Below are positions 14,547 through 21,247 of a stretch of DNA of 21,247 nucleotides, in pieces. Source of the stretch: Rhizobiales bacterium UBA697 (lineage in GTDB: Bacteria > Pseudomonadota > Alphaproteobacteria > Rhizobiales > Ancalomicrobiaceae); NCBI GenBank assembly GCA_002298965.1, contig DBMN01000012.1:1-21247 (forward strand), written 5' to 3'. Under the pieces are notes generated by a model. The model was not told where the DNA came from. It was given only the letters and a program-made list of their open reading frames with translations, and ran no database searches. Made by a program: the position numbers and the translations under genes. Within the stretch, counting starts at the first letter, position 1; each line of letters starts with the position of its first letter.

Positions 14547-15914
14547 TCAGTTGACGCCGAGCGACTTCAGTTTGCGGTGGAGCGCCGAACGCTCCATGCC
14601 GACGAACTCGGCGGTGCGCGAGATGTTGCCGCCGAAGCGGTTGATCTGCGCCACCAGATACTCACGCTCGAAGATCTCGCGTGCGTCGCGCAGGGGCAAG
14701 CTCATGAGATGCTCGCCTCCCGTGGACGAGGGTAGCGCCGGGAGCATGGCACCGATCTCGGCCGGCAGCAGGTCGGCGGTGATGACCGCATCCTCCTCGC
14801 CGCGGGTCAGGATCATCAGCCGCTCGACGTTGTTCCTGAGCTGGCGAATGTTCCCCGGCCAGTCGTGCGCCTGCAGCACCGCCATGGCGTCGTCGCCGAT
14901 CTTGCGGATCGGCAGACCGGCGGTGCGCGCCAGCTGTTCCATGAAGTGGCGGACGAGATGGGGGATGTCGTCGCGCCGCTCGGCGAGCGAGGGCACGCGG
15001 ATCGGTACCACGGCGAGGCGGTGGAAGAGATCCTCGCGGAAGCGGCCGTCCTGGATCTCGCGCGGCAGATCGCGGGCGGTCGAGGAGACGACGCGCACGT
15101 CGACCTGCACCTTCACCGAACCGCCGACGCGGGTGAACGACTGTTCGACCAGCACCCGCAGGATCTTCGACTGGGTCTCGCGCGGCATGTCGGCGACCTC
15201 GTCGAGGTAGAGCGTGCCGCCGTGGGCCTCCTCGAGCGCGCCGATCTTGCGGTTGGAGCCGCCGTCCTGCTCGGTGCCGAAGAGTTCCATCTCCATCCGC
15301 TCGGGCGTGATCGCCGCGGCGTTGAGGACGACGAAGGGCCCCTTGGCGCGCAGCGAGGTCTGGTGCAGCAGCCGCGCCGCCAGTTCCTTGCCCGAACCCG
15401 ACGGGCCGGTGATCAGCACCCGGCTGTTGGTCGGCGCGATCCGTTCGATCTGCTGGCGCAGCTGATTGACGGTCGTGGAGCTGCCGAGCAGTTCCTGCGT
15501 GTCGATCGAGCGTTCGCGCAGTTCCTTCACTTCGCGCTTGAGCTTGGAGGCCTCCAGCGCGCGCTCGGCGATGAGGATCAGGCGATCGGCCTTGAACGGC
15601 TTCTCGATGTAGTCGTAGGCGCCGCGTTTGATCGCCGAGACGGCGGTCTCGACGTTGCCGTGGCCGGAGATGATGACGACCGGCAGGTCGGGGTGCTGGC
15701 GCTTGACGACGTCGAGCAGCGCCAGACCGTCGAGCCGGCTCTGCTGCATCCAGATGTCGAGGAAGACCAGGGTCGGCCGGCGGTTCTCGATCGCCGCCAG
15801 GCACTCGTCGGAATTCGAGGCGAGCCGCGTTCCGTGGCCCTCGTCCTCGAGAATGCCGGCGATCAGTTCGCGAATGTCACGTTCGTCGTCGACGATCAGA
15901 ATGTCGGAGGCCAT
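14547..15914 (-). CDS. ntrX: Nitrogen-regulation response regulator NtrX
   Basis: A 455-residue response regulator, partner of NtrY. Seen: receiver domain with acidic pocket DDE (9-11), phospho-acceptor Asp53 (FLDIWM) and Lys105 (IEKPF); an AAA+ domain with Walker A GPSGSGKE (170-177), GGTLYLDEV (232-240) and the WPGNIRQLRN segment; and a Fis-type C-terminal helix-turn-helix (NISRTAEFVGMERSALHRKLKSLGV). The stretch where sigma-54 activators carry GAFTGA reads ELFGTEQDGGSNRKIGALEE, so that motif is missing. This is known for NtrX of Alphaproteobacteria and argues against classic sigma-54 activation. ATG at 15912-15914 lies 6 bases after the ntrY stop. The pair governs nitrogen and redox/oxygen-linked genes in related bacteria, and in some species cell-cycle or envelope functions. 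Confidence 0.97.
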   Translation of the reverse strand: MASDILIVDDERDIRELIAGILEDEGHGTRLASNSDECLAAIENRRPTLVFLDIWMQQSRLDGLALLDVVKRQHPDLPVVIISGHGNVETAVSAIKRGAYDYIEKPFKADRLILIAERALEASKLKREVKELRERSIDTQELLGSSTTVNQLRQQIERIAPTNSRVLITGPSGSGKELAARLLHQTSLRAKGPFVVLNAAAITPERMEMELFGTEQDGGSNRKIGALEEAHGGTLYLDEVADMPRETQSKILRVLVEQSFTRVGGSVKVQVDVRVVSSTARDLPREIQDGRFREDLFHRLAVVPIRVPSLAERRDDIPHLVRHFMEQLARTAGLPIRKIGDDAMAVLQAHDWPGNIRQLRNNVERLMILTRGEEDAVITADLLPAEIGAMLPALPSSTGGEHLMSLPLRDAREIFEREYLVAQINRFGGNISRTAEFVGMERSALHRKLKSLGVN

Positions 15915-15920
15915 GGCCGG

Positions 15921-18302
15921 TCACTTCGTTTTCGTTGTCGTTGTCGCGATGTCGGATTGCGTCGAGGCGTCGACCCCGTCGGGCGGCGGATCGGGGGGCA
16001 GCGCCTCCCCCGCCCCGGCCGTACCGTCCACGGGCGGCGCGACCTCCGGCGGCGGCATCTCCGGCGGCGGAACCGAGGTCCGCGGCGTCTCCGGCTCGGC
16101 CGGCAGCGTCAGGCGCACCATGGCGCCGCGTCCGCCCTGGGCCACCGCCGGCGCATCGACCAGTTCGATGCGGCCGCCGTGGTCCTCGAGGATCTTGCGG
16201 ACGATGGCCAGCCCGAGGCCGGTGCCCTTCTCGCGGGTCGTGACATAGGGCTCGAGCAGCCGGTGGCGGTTCTCCGACGGCAGGCCGATGCCGTTGTCGA
16301 TCACCTCGACCACCACCATGTCGCCGTCGCGCCGGATCGCCGCCTCGACGGTGCCGCGGCCGCGCTGGTCGTCGGGCACCGCCTCGATCGCCTCGCAGGC
16401 GTTCTTGACGAGGTTGGCGAAGGCCTGCAGCAGCAGGCGATGGTCGTACTGGCCCCAGATCGGCTCGTCGGGCAGCCGCGTGACGAAGTCGACGTCGGCG
16501 GCGGCGACCGAGCGCAGGAACACCGCCTCGCGCAGCGCCTCGACGAGATCGGCGCGCACCAGCTGCGGCTTGGGCATGCGGGCGAAGGACGAGAACTCGT
16601 TGACCATCCGCTCGATGTCGCCGACCTGGCGGATGATCGTGTCGATGCAGCGATCGAACACCTCGTGGTCGTCGGCGACCACCTTGCCGTAGCGCCGGCG
16701 CAGCCGCTCGGCCGAGAGCTGGATCGGCGTCAGCGGGTTCTTGATCTCGTGGGCGATGCGCCGCGCCACGTCGGCCCAGGCCGAGGAGCGCTGCGCCGAG
16801 ACGAGGTCGGTGATGTCGTCGAGGGTGACGACGAAGCGCCGGCCGGCCGGGTCGGAGGCTTCCGAGGTGATGCGGACGTTGACCGTCAGCTCGCGCCCGG
16901 CGCGCAGCAGCGACACCTGTCCCTGATGGATGGCCGTGGTCGGCTCCGACAGCGCCTCCTCGAGAATGATCGCCAGTTCCGGCACCGCCTCGACGAGGCG
17001 GCGGCCCATCAGGTCTTCCTCGATCGTCGCGAGCAGCTTCTCGGCCGAACGGTTGACCAGCGTGATGCGGCCCGAGGCGTCGACACCGAGGACGCCGGCG
17101 GTGACGCCCGAGAGCACGGCCTCGGTGAAGCGGCGGCGGCTGTCGATCTGGTCCTTGGCGGCGATCAGCTCGGCGCGCTGGCCGCGCAGCTCGTTGGTCA
17201 TGGTGTTGAAGGTCTCGGCCAGGTGGGCGAGATCGCCCTCCTTCTTGCGGACCGGAACCTGCACCGCCAGATGGCCCTTGGAGACGTAGTCGGCGGCGAG
17301 AATCAGCCGCCGGATCGGCGAGACGAGGCGGTTGGCGAAGCCGATGCCGATCCAGATCGCCGCGATCATGAAGATCAGCGACACGCCGACGAAGATCATC
17401 GCGAAGGCGAGTTGCGAGCCGAACCGTGTCTGATCGAGTTGGCGGTAGTCGGCGACCGCCTCCTTGGCCTGACGCAGCGGCCCCAGCACCTTCGGATCGA
17501 GCGGCCGGGTGATGTAGAGGAACTGTTCGTTCCAGCCCTCGAGCTTGATGATGACGCCGACCTGATTGGTCTGGCCGGGGGTGATCACGACCGGCTCGCC
17601 GTCGTCGGCCTGGGCGAAGGCCTCGGGCGGCGGCATCTGGATCTCGGCCCAGTCGGAGACGATGACGGTGCGGGTCAGCACCGTGCCGTCCTTCTCCAGG
17701 ATGAAGGCCGCCGGCAGGCCGCGCACCTGCGCCTGCGCCACCATCACGGCGTCGAAGCGGTCGGGCTCGGTGTCGTAGAGCTCGCGGGCGCGGGCGACGT
17801 CGGTCGCCATGGCGATGGCGTCGGAGCGGATGGCGCGGGCGTGTTCGGAGAGATAGGCGTTGCCGACCATCGCCGCGCTGTCGACGATCAGGCGCGTGCG
17901 CTCCTCGAACCAGCGATCGAGGCCGCGGTCGAGGGTGATCGAGGCGAGCACGGCGACCAGCAGCGCCGGCGCCGCCGCCACCGCGGTGAAGGCGCCGATG
18001 ACGCGCAGATGCAGCCGCGCCGCCGCCCGGCCCGCCGCCCAGGCCCGCCACAGGCCGACCAGCTCGAAGCCGATCAGCCCGAGCAGCAGGCACATGAAGA
18101 CGCCGTTGACGACATAGGTCGCGTAGACCGTCTTGGCGGTCGGGACGATCCGCGTCATGCCGGTCAGGATGGCGAAGGACACGACGACGGTGACCAGTGC
18201 GGCCACGGTCAGCGCCAGACCGATGCGTCGGACCGGTCGCGAGCGATCGCCCACCGGCACGGCCGTCGCCTTCTGGATGGTCAGAATGGTCTGTTGATCC
18301 AC
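15921..18302 (-). CDS. ntrY: Nitrogen-regulation sensor histidine kinase NtrY
   Basis: A membrane-bound sensor kinase of 793 residues. Seen: three hydrophobic helices near the N-terminus (about 26-50, 62-86, 99-123), a periplasmic or extracytoplasmic segment (about 125-295), a fourth membrane helix (about 296-321) leading into HAMP, a PAS-like region (about 390-500), the H-box RRIAHEIKNPLTPIQLSAERL with His at about 518, N-box LVKNACEAI, G1 DNGIGLP and G2 GTGLGLAIV. The last 60 residues are a Pro/Thr-rich tail ending TTTTKTK, beyond the normal kinase end. Start: GTG at 18302 with GAGGG 5-6 bases upstream; GTG 18308 would add two residues but sits on that ribosome site. It is 140 bases after the LysE-type gene and 6 bases before ntrX. 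Confidence 0.96.
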   Translation of the reverse strand: MDQQTILTIQKATAVPVGDRSRPVRRIGLALTVAALVTVVVSFAILTGMTRIVPTAKTVYATYVVNGVFMCLLLGLIGFELVGLWRAWAAGRAAARLHLRVIGAFTAVAAAPALLVAVLASITLDRGLDRWFEERTRLIVDSAAMVGNAYLSEHARAIRSDAIAMATDVARARELYDTEPDRFDAVMVAQAQVRGLPAAFILEKDGTVLTRTVIVSDWAEIQMPPPEAFAQADDGEPVVITPGQTNQVGVIIKLEGWNEQFLYITRPLDPKVLGPLRQAKEAVADYRQLDQTRFGSQLAFAMIFVGVSLIFMIAAIWIGIGFANRLVSPIRRLILAADYVSKGHLAVQVPVRKKEGDLAHLAETFNTMTNELRGQRAELIAAKDQIDSRRRFTEAVLSGVTAGVLGVDASGRITLVNRSAEKLLATIEEDLMGRRLVEAVPELAIILEEALSEPTTAIHQGQVSLLRAGRELTVNVRITSEASDPAGRRFVVTLDDITDLVSAQRSSAWADVARRIAHEIKNPLTPIQLSAERLRRRYGKVVADDHEVFDRCIDTIIRQVGDIERMVNEFSSFARMPKPQLVRADLVEALREAVFLRSVAAADVDFVTRLPDEPIWGQYDHRLLLQAFANLVKNACEAIEAVPDDQRGRGTVEAAIRRDGDMVVVEVIDNGIGLPSENRHRLLEPYVTTREKGTGLGLAIVRKILEDHGGRIELVDAPAVAQGGRGAMVRLTLPAEPETPRTSVPPPEMPPPEVAPPVDGTAGAGEALPPDPPPDGVDASTQSDIATTTTKTK

Positions 18303-18390
18303 GCGCACCCTCGGTCTGGCCGCCTGCGCGTCTCGGGGAAGCCGAGTCGGCGAACGACCGTCCTGTCATCGATCGGGATTGTTGCCGAAT

Positions 18391-18406
18391 TGCGGCACTG
18401 TTGCCA
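18391..18406 (-). promoter_or_regulatory. Weak candidate -24/-12 (sigma-54-like) element upstream of ntrY
   Basis: On the minus strand TGGCAACAGTGCCGCA (18406 to 18391) has GG and GC at the exact 12-base offset of -24/-12 promoters, with a good TGGCA half. The -12 half is CCGC rather than TTGC. It lies about 90 bases before the ntrY start. The same site overlaps a 5-bp inverted repeat, TGCCG (18383-18387)/CGGCA (18393-18397). Confidence 0.22.
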
Positions 18407-18442
18407 GTAGGCCACGCATTTGGACGACCGCGACGTTTGGCG

Positions 18443-19069
18443 TCACGCCCGATGCGGCATCGCGGCGTCCCAGGCGGTCTTCAGCCCGAACAGCACGAAG
18501 AGCACGCCGACCGCCCGCGTCACCCCGCCGCGGAAGCGCAGGAAGAGGCGGCCGACCTGCGGCAGCCCCGACCACGCCACGGTGACGACGTCGCCGATCG
18601 CCATCCCGAGCGTCGTGGCGGCGAAGAGCATCGCTGCACCGGCGAGATCGAGCGACGGCCCCGCGCCCACGGAGAGCGCGCCGTACATGGCGAGCGAGAA
18701 CGGGTAGGCCTTGGGATTGGTCAGGCCGAACATCAGCCCGGCGCGGATCGGCCGGTCGCCGACCACCGTCGTCGCCCCGCCGTCACCCTTCGAGAAGATC
18801 GCGCGGAAGCCGAGCCAGACGAGATAGAGGCCGCAGGCGAGGCCGAGCAGGCGGAAGAGCTCCGGCCCGAGCCGGCTCGCCCCCATCAGCGCGGCGAGCG
18901 CCAGCGCCGACCACGTCATGTCGCCGACGCCGTGGCCGAGGAAGAAGGCGAGGCCCCGCCCCCTGCCCTTGTCGGCGGTGATCGCCAGGACCGCCAGCGT
19001 CGCCGGGCCCGGCGTCACCACGTAGACGATGCCGGCGAGAACGGCGGCGGGGATGATCGTCCAATCCAT
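18443..19069 (-). CDS. LysE/RhtB-family amino-acid exporter
   Basis: A 208-residue membrane protein of the LysE/RhtB translocator family, which exports amino acids or related small molecules. Seen: the hallmark N-terminus AGIVYVVTPGPATLAVLAITADKGRGRGLAFFLGHGVGD (12-50) with the family TPGP motif, GLYLVWLGFRAIF (about 80-92), and FGLTNPKAYPF (about 114-124) with the conserved NPK. About six hydrophobic helices are present. ATG at 19067-19069 follows GGAG with 7 bases spacing and is 21 bases after the ntrC stop, so it is likely read with ntrBC. Its position between ntrC and ntrY is unusual, because these four ntr genes are normally adjacent in related genomes. The substrate is unknown; nitrogen-linked expression would be consistent with amino-acid overflow. 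Confidence 0.93.
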   Translation of the reverse strand: MDWTIIPAAVLAGIVYVVTPGPATLAVLAITADKGRGRGLAFFLGHGVGDMTWSALALAALMGASRLGPELFRLLGLACGLYLVWLGFRAIFSKGDGGATTVVGDRPIRAGLMFGLTNPKAYPFSLAMYGALSVGAGPSLDLAGAAMLFAATTLGMAIGDVVTVAWSGLPQVGRLFLRFRGGVTRAVGVLFVLFGLKTAWDAAMPHRA

Positions 19070-19090
19070 CGTCGTTCTCCCGAGTTCGGT

Positions 19091-20533
19091 TCAGCGCGAC
19101 GAGCGGATCACCTGCACGTCGAGATCGCGGATCTTCTTGCGCAGCGTGTTGCGGTTCACGCCGAGCAGTTCCGCCGCCTTGATCTGGTTGCCGCGGGTGG
19201 CCGCCAGAGCCGCCGAGATCAGCGGATATTCGACCTCCCGCAGGATCCGGTGATAGAGCCCGGGCGGCGGCAGGTTGTCGCCGAAGGAGGCGAAATAGGT
19301 GGTGAGATGCCGCTCGACCGCTGCCGAGATGCCCTCCTCGCCGGGCTTTTCCTCCGGCGCGGAGACCAGCACCGGCTGGGCGAGTTCGGTCTCGATCACC
19401 GAGGTGGTGATGACGTCCTGCGGATAGAGCGCGGCGAGGCGGCGGATCAGGTTCTCGAGCTCGCGCACGTTGCCCGGCCAGCGATAGCGACGCAGGCGGT
19501 CGAGCGCCGCCGTCTCGATCTGCTTGGCCGGCAGCCCTTCCTTCTCGGCGAGCGTGAAGAAGTGGCGCACCAGATCGCCGATGTCCTCCGACCGCTCCCG
19601 CAGGGGGGGGATGCGGATCGGCACGACGTTGAGGCGGAAATAGAGGTCTTCGCGGAAGAGCCCCTGGTTGATCAGCTGACGCAGATCCTTGTTGGTCGCC
19701 GCCACGATCCGGACGTCGGTCTTGATCGGGGTGCGGCCGCCGACGGTCGTGTATTCGCCCTGCTGCAGCACGCGCAGCAGACGCGTCTGGGCGTCCATCG
19801 GCATGTCGCCGATCTCGTCGAGGAAGAGCGTACCGCCCTCCGCCTGCTCGAAGCGGCCGGAGGCCCGGCTGGCGGCACCGGTGAAGGCGCCCTTCTCGTG
19901 GCCGAACAGTTCCGATTCGATCAGGTCACGCGGGATCGCCGCCATGTTGATGGCGACGAAGGGCCCGGTGCGGCGCTTGCCGTAGTCGTGCAGCGCGCGG
20001 GCGACCAGTTCCTTGCCGGTGCCGCTCTCACCGGTGATCATCACCGTGAGGTCGGTCTGCATCAGGCGGGCGAGGACGCGGTAGATGTCCTGCATCGCCG
20101 GCGAACGGCCGACCAGCGGGATGGCGTCTCCGTCGCCGTCGACGCGATCGGGCATCCGCCGGTTCTTCGGCTCGGCGAGCGCGCGCCCGACGATCGAGAT
20201 CAGCTCCTTCAGGTCGAAGGGCTTGGGCAGATACTCGTAGGCGCCCTTCTCGGAGGCGCGGATCGCCGTCATGAACGTGTTCTGCGCGCTCATCACCACG
20301 ACCGGCAGGTCCGGCCGCATCTTCTTGATGCGCGGCAGCAGGTCGAAGGCGTTCTCGTCCGGCATGATGACGTCGGTGATGACGAGGTCACCCTCGCCCT
20401 GCGCCACCCAGCGCCACAGCGTCGCCGCGTTCGAGGTCAGACGGACTTCGTAACCCGCCCGCGACAGCGCCTGATTGAGCACCGTGCGGATGGCGGCGTC
20501 GTCGTCGGCGACCAGAATGTTGCCCGATGGCAT
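19091..20533 (-). CDS. ntrC: Nitrogen regulator NtrC (NR-I), sigma-54-dependent activator
   Basis: A 480-residue sigma-54 enhancer-binding protein, the response regulator paired with NtrB. It activates nitrogen-assimilation genes when phosphorylated. Seen: receiver domain with DDD (10-12), Asp54 (VITDVIMPD) and Lys104 (LPKPF); AAA+ domain with Walker A GESGTGKE (168-175), ESELFGHEKGAFTGA (206-220) including the intact GAFTGA loop, Walker B GGTLFLDEIGDMP (233-245) and the RWPGNVRELENLIRRL segment; and a Fis-type helix-turn-helix at the C-terminus (GNQIKAAELLGVNRNTLRKKIRDLDV). Length is normal for Alphaproteobacteria. ATG at 20531-20533 follows GAGGA with 9 bases spacing and lies 22 bases after ntrB, so the two are co-transcribed. 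Confidence 0.98.
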   Translation of the reverse strand: MPSGNILVADDDAAIRTVLNQALSRAGYEVRLTSNAATLWRWVAQGEGDLVITDVIMPDENAFDLLPRIKKMRPDLPVVVMSAQNTFMTAIRASEKGAYEYLPKPFDLKELISIVGRALAEPKNRRMPDRVDGDGDAIPLVGRSPAMQDIYRVLARLMQTDLTVMITGESGTGKELVARALHDYGKRRTGPFVAINMAAIPRDLIESELFGHEKGAFTGAASRASGRFEQAEGGTLFLDEIGDMPMDAQTRLLRVLQQGEYTTVGGRTPIKTDVRIVAATNKDLRQLINQGLFREDLYFRLNVVPIRIPPLRERSEDIGDLVRHFFTLAEKEGLPAKQIETAALDRLRRYRWPGNVRELENLIRRLAALYPQDVITTSVIETELAQPVLVSAPEEKPGEEGISAAVERHLTTYFASFGDNLPPPGLYHRILREVEYPLISAALAATRGNQIKAAELLGVNRNTLRKKIRDLDVQVIRSSR

Positions 20534-20555
20534 GATCGAAGGTCCTCGCCGTTGG

Positions 20556-21247
20556 TCAGGAGCCGAAGTACGTCCGTTCGTCCCGATGCGCGGTGTAGGC
20601 CGGCATCAGGATGCGGAAGACGGTCTTGCGGGGCTGGCTTTCGCATTCGACCACGCCGCCGTGGTCGCGGACGATCTTGGCGACCAGCGCCAGACCCAGC
20701 CCCGACCCGTTGGTCTTGGTGGTCACGAAGGGATCGAAGAGATGCTCGAGGAGATCGGCCGGAACGCCCGGGCCGTTGTCCTTGACGCAGAATTCGAGCG
20801 GCAGCGTCATCTTCTCCTTCGAACCCGGCACCGACAGGCGGACGCCGGGACGATAGGCGGAGGTGAGCACGATCTCGCCGTCGGGCGCGTCGCCGATCGC
20901 CTCGGAGGCGTTCTTGATCAGGTTCAGGAACACCTGCACCAGCTGATCGCGATTGGCGAGCACCGGCGGCAGCGACGGGTCGTATTCCTCGACGATGCGG
21001 ATGGAACGGGCGAAGCCCGACTGCGCCAGCCGCTTCACGTGGTCGAGCACGCCGTGGATGTTGACGGCGTCACGCTCCACCGGTCGCTCGTCGGAGAAGA
21101 CCTCCATCCGGTCGACCAGCTTCACGATCCGATCGGCCTCGTCGCAGATCAGTCGCGTCAGCGTCCGATCGTCGTCGTCGGCCGACTGCTCCAGCAGTTG
21201 CGCCGCACCGCGAATACCGGAGAGCGGGTTCTTGATCTCGTGGGCGA
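20556..21247 (-). CDS. ntrB: Nitrogen-regulation sensor kinase NtrB (NR-II), 5' end outside window
   Basis: The C-terminal 230 codons of a soluble histidine kinase that phosphorylates NtrC under nitrogen limitation and is governed by PII proteins. The window edge cuts the gene inside its H-box: the first full codons read AHEIKNPLSGIRGAAQLLE, so the phosphorylated His lies at 21240-21242. Further seen: the dimerisation helix to LVDRMEVFSDERPV, N-box NLIKNASEAI, G1 DNGPGVP, F-box LFDPFVTTK, G2 GSGLGLALV, and KTVFRILMPA near the end. The PAS-type sensor half is missing because of the window edge. The HEIKNPLSGIRGAAQLLE signature and the ntrC neighbour separate it from NtrY, which reads HEIKNPLTPIQLSAERL. 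Confidence 0.97.
   Translation of the reverse strand, partial: AHEIKNPLSGIRGAAQLLEQSADDDDRTLTRLICDEADRIVKLVDRMEVFSDERPVERDAVNIHGVLDHVKRLAQSGFARSIRIVEEYDPSLPPVLANRDQLVQVFLNLIKNASEAIGDAPDGEIVLTSAYRPGVRLSVPGSKEKMTLPLEFCVKDNGPGVPADLLEHLFDPFVTTKTNGSGLGLALVAKIVRDHGGVVECESQPRKTVFRILMPAYTAHRDERTYFGS

Noticed and set aside
14865..18410. An 1181-codon open frame on the plus strand opposite ntrX and ntrY
   Set aside because: It mirrors ntrX/ntrY, which have all family motifs. Its product is rich in Asp, Arg, Gly and His with no recognisable domain, typical of antisense shadow frames in high-GC DNA.
18197..20785. An 862-codon plus-strand open frame opposite the LysE-type gene and ntrC
   Set aside because: Low-complexity Arg/Asp-rich product, no plausible start context, and the opposite strand holds clear genes.
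14547..21247. ntr cluster as a mobile or foreign region
   Set aside because: No transposase, integrase, tRNA or boundary repeats, and base composition looks like the rest of the window; the cluster is core genome.

Overview
The window is a high-GC stretch of an alphaproteobacterial chromosome, very probably from the order Hyphomicrobiales (Rhizobiales). The strongest pointer is the minus-strand series ntrB-ntrC-(exporter)-ntrY-ntrX-dat-hfq-hflX, a gene order typical of that group. The adjacent ubiE-ubiB pair and a Liv-type transporter linked to an acyl-CoA dehydrogenase fit the same picture. I cannot name a genus. I see no insertion sequence, prophage, CRISPR array, tRNA or rRNA gene, and no stretch over 300 bases lacks a gene.

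Region 1 (1-4263), mostly minus strand: a DUF4202 protein, then ubiB and ubiE (ubiquinone biosynthesis, ubiE first in transcription). A tiny two-helix membrane protein diverges from ubiE and meets a hot-dog thioesterase tail to tail. A short PhnA/YjdM-like protein follows.

Region 2 (4264-4905): a 70-residue predicted secreted peptide whose upstream region carries short tandem repeats and hairpins, then a strong 12-bp hairpin in the convergent gap before the MarR gene.

Region 3 (4906-11582): a MarR regulator reads away from a plus-strand operon of a Liv-type permease, a fused permease-ATPase, a second ATPase and a 590-residue acyl-CoA dehydrogenase. The AT-rich divergent gap holds a 27-base imperfect palindrome over a plausible -10 element, a good candidate MarR operator. 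The module looks like uptake plus first-step oxidation of an organic acid, with no solute-binding protein in the cluster. A MerR-like regulator follows and overlaps the 3' end of hflX.

Region 4 (11564-21247), minus strand: two nitrogen-related two-component systems. NtrB (5' end outside the window) and NtrC are separated from NtrY and NtrX by a LysE-family exporter gene. NtrX is followed closely by a D-amino-acid aminotransferase, then after a 254-base gap by hfq and hflX. NtrC keeps the GAFTGA sigma-54 contact motif while NtrX has lost it, so only NtrC looks like a classic sigma-54 activator.

Most of the window is conserved core genome. The parts most open to new biology are the MarR/ABC/dehydrogenase module and its operator, the exporter inside the ntr cluster, the two unassigned small proteins, and the structured leaders of hfq and the secreted peptide.
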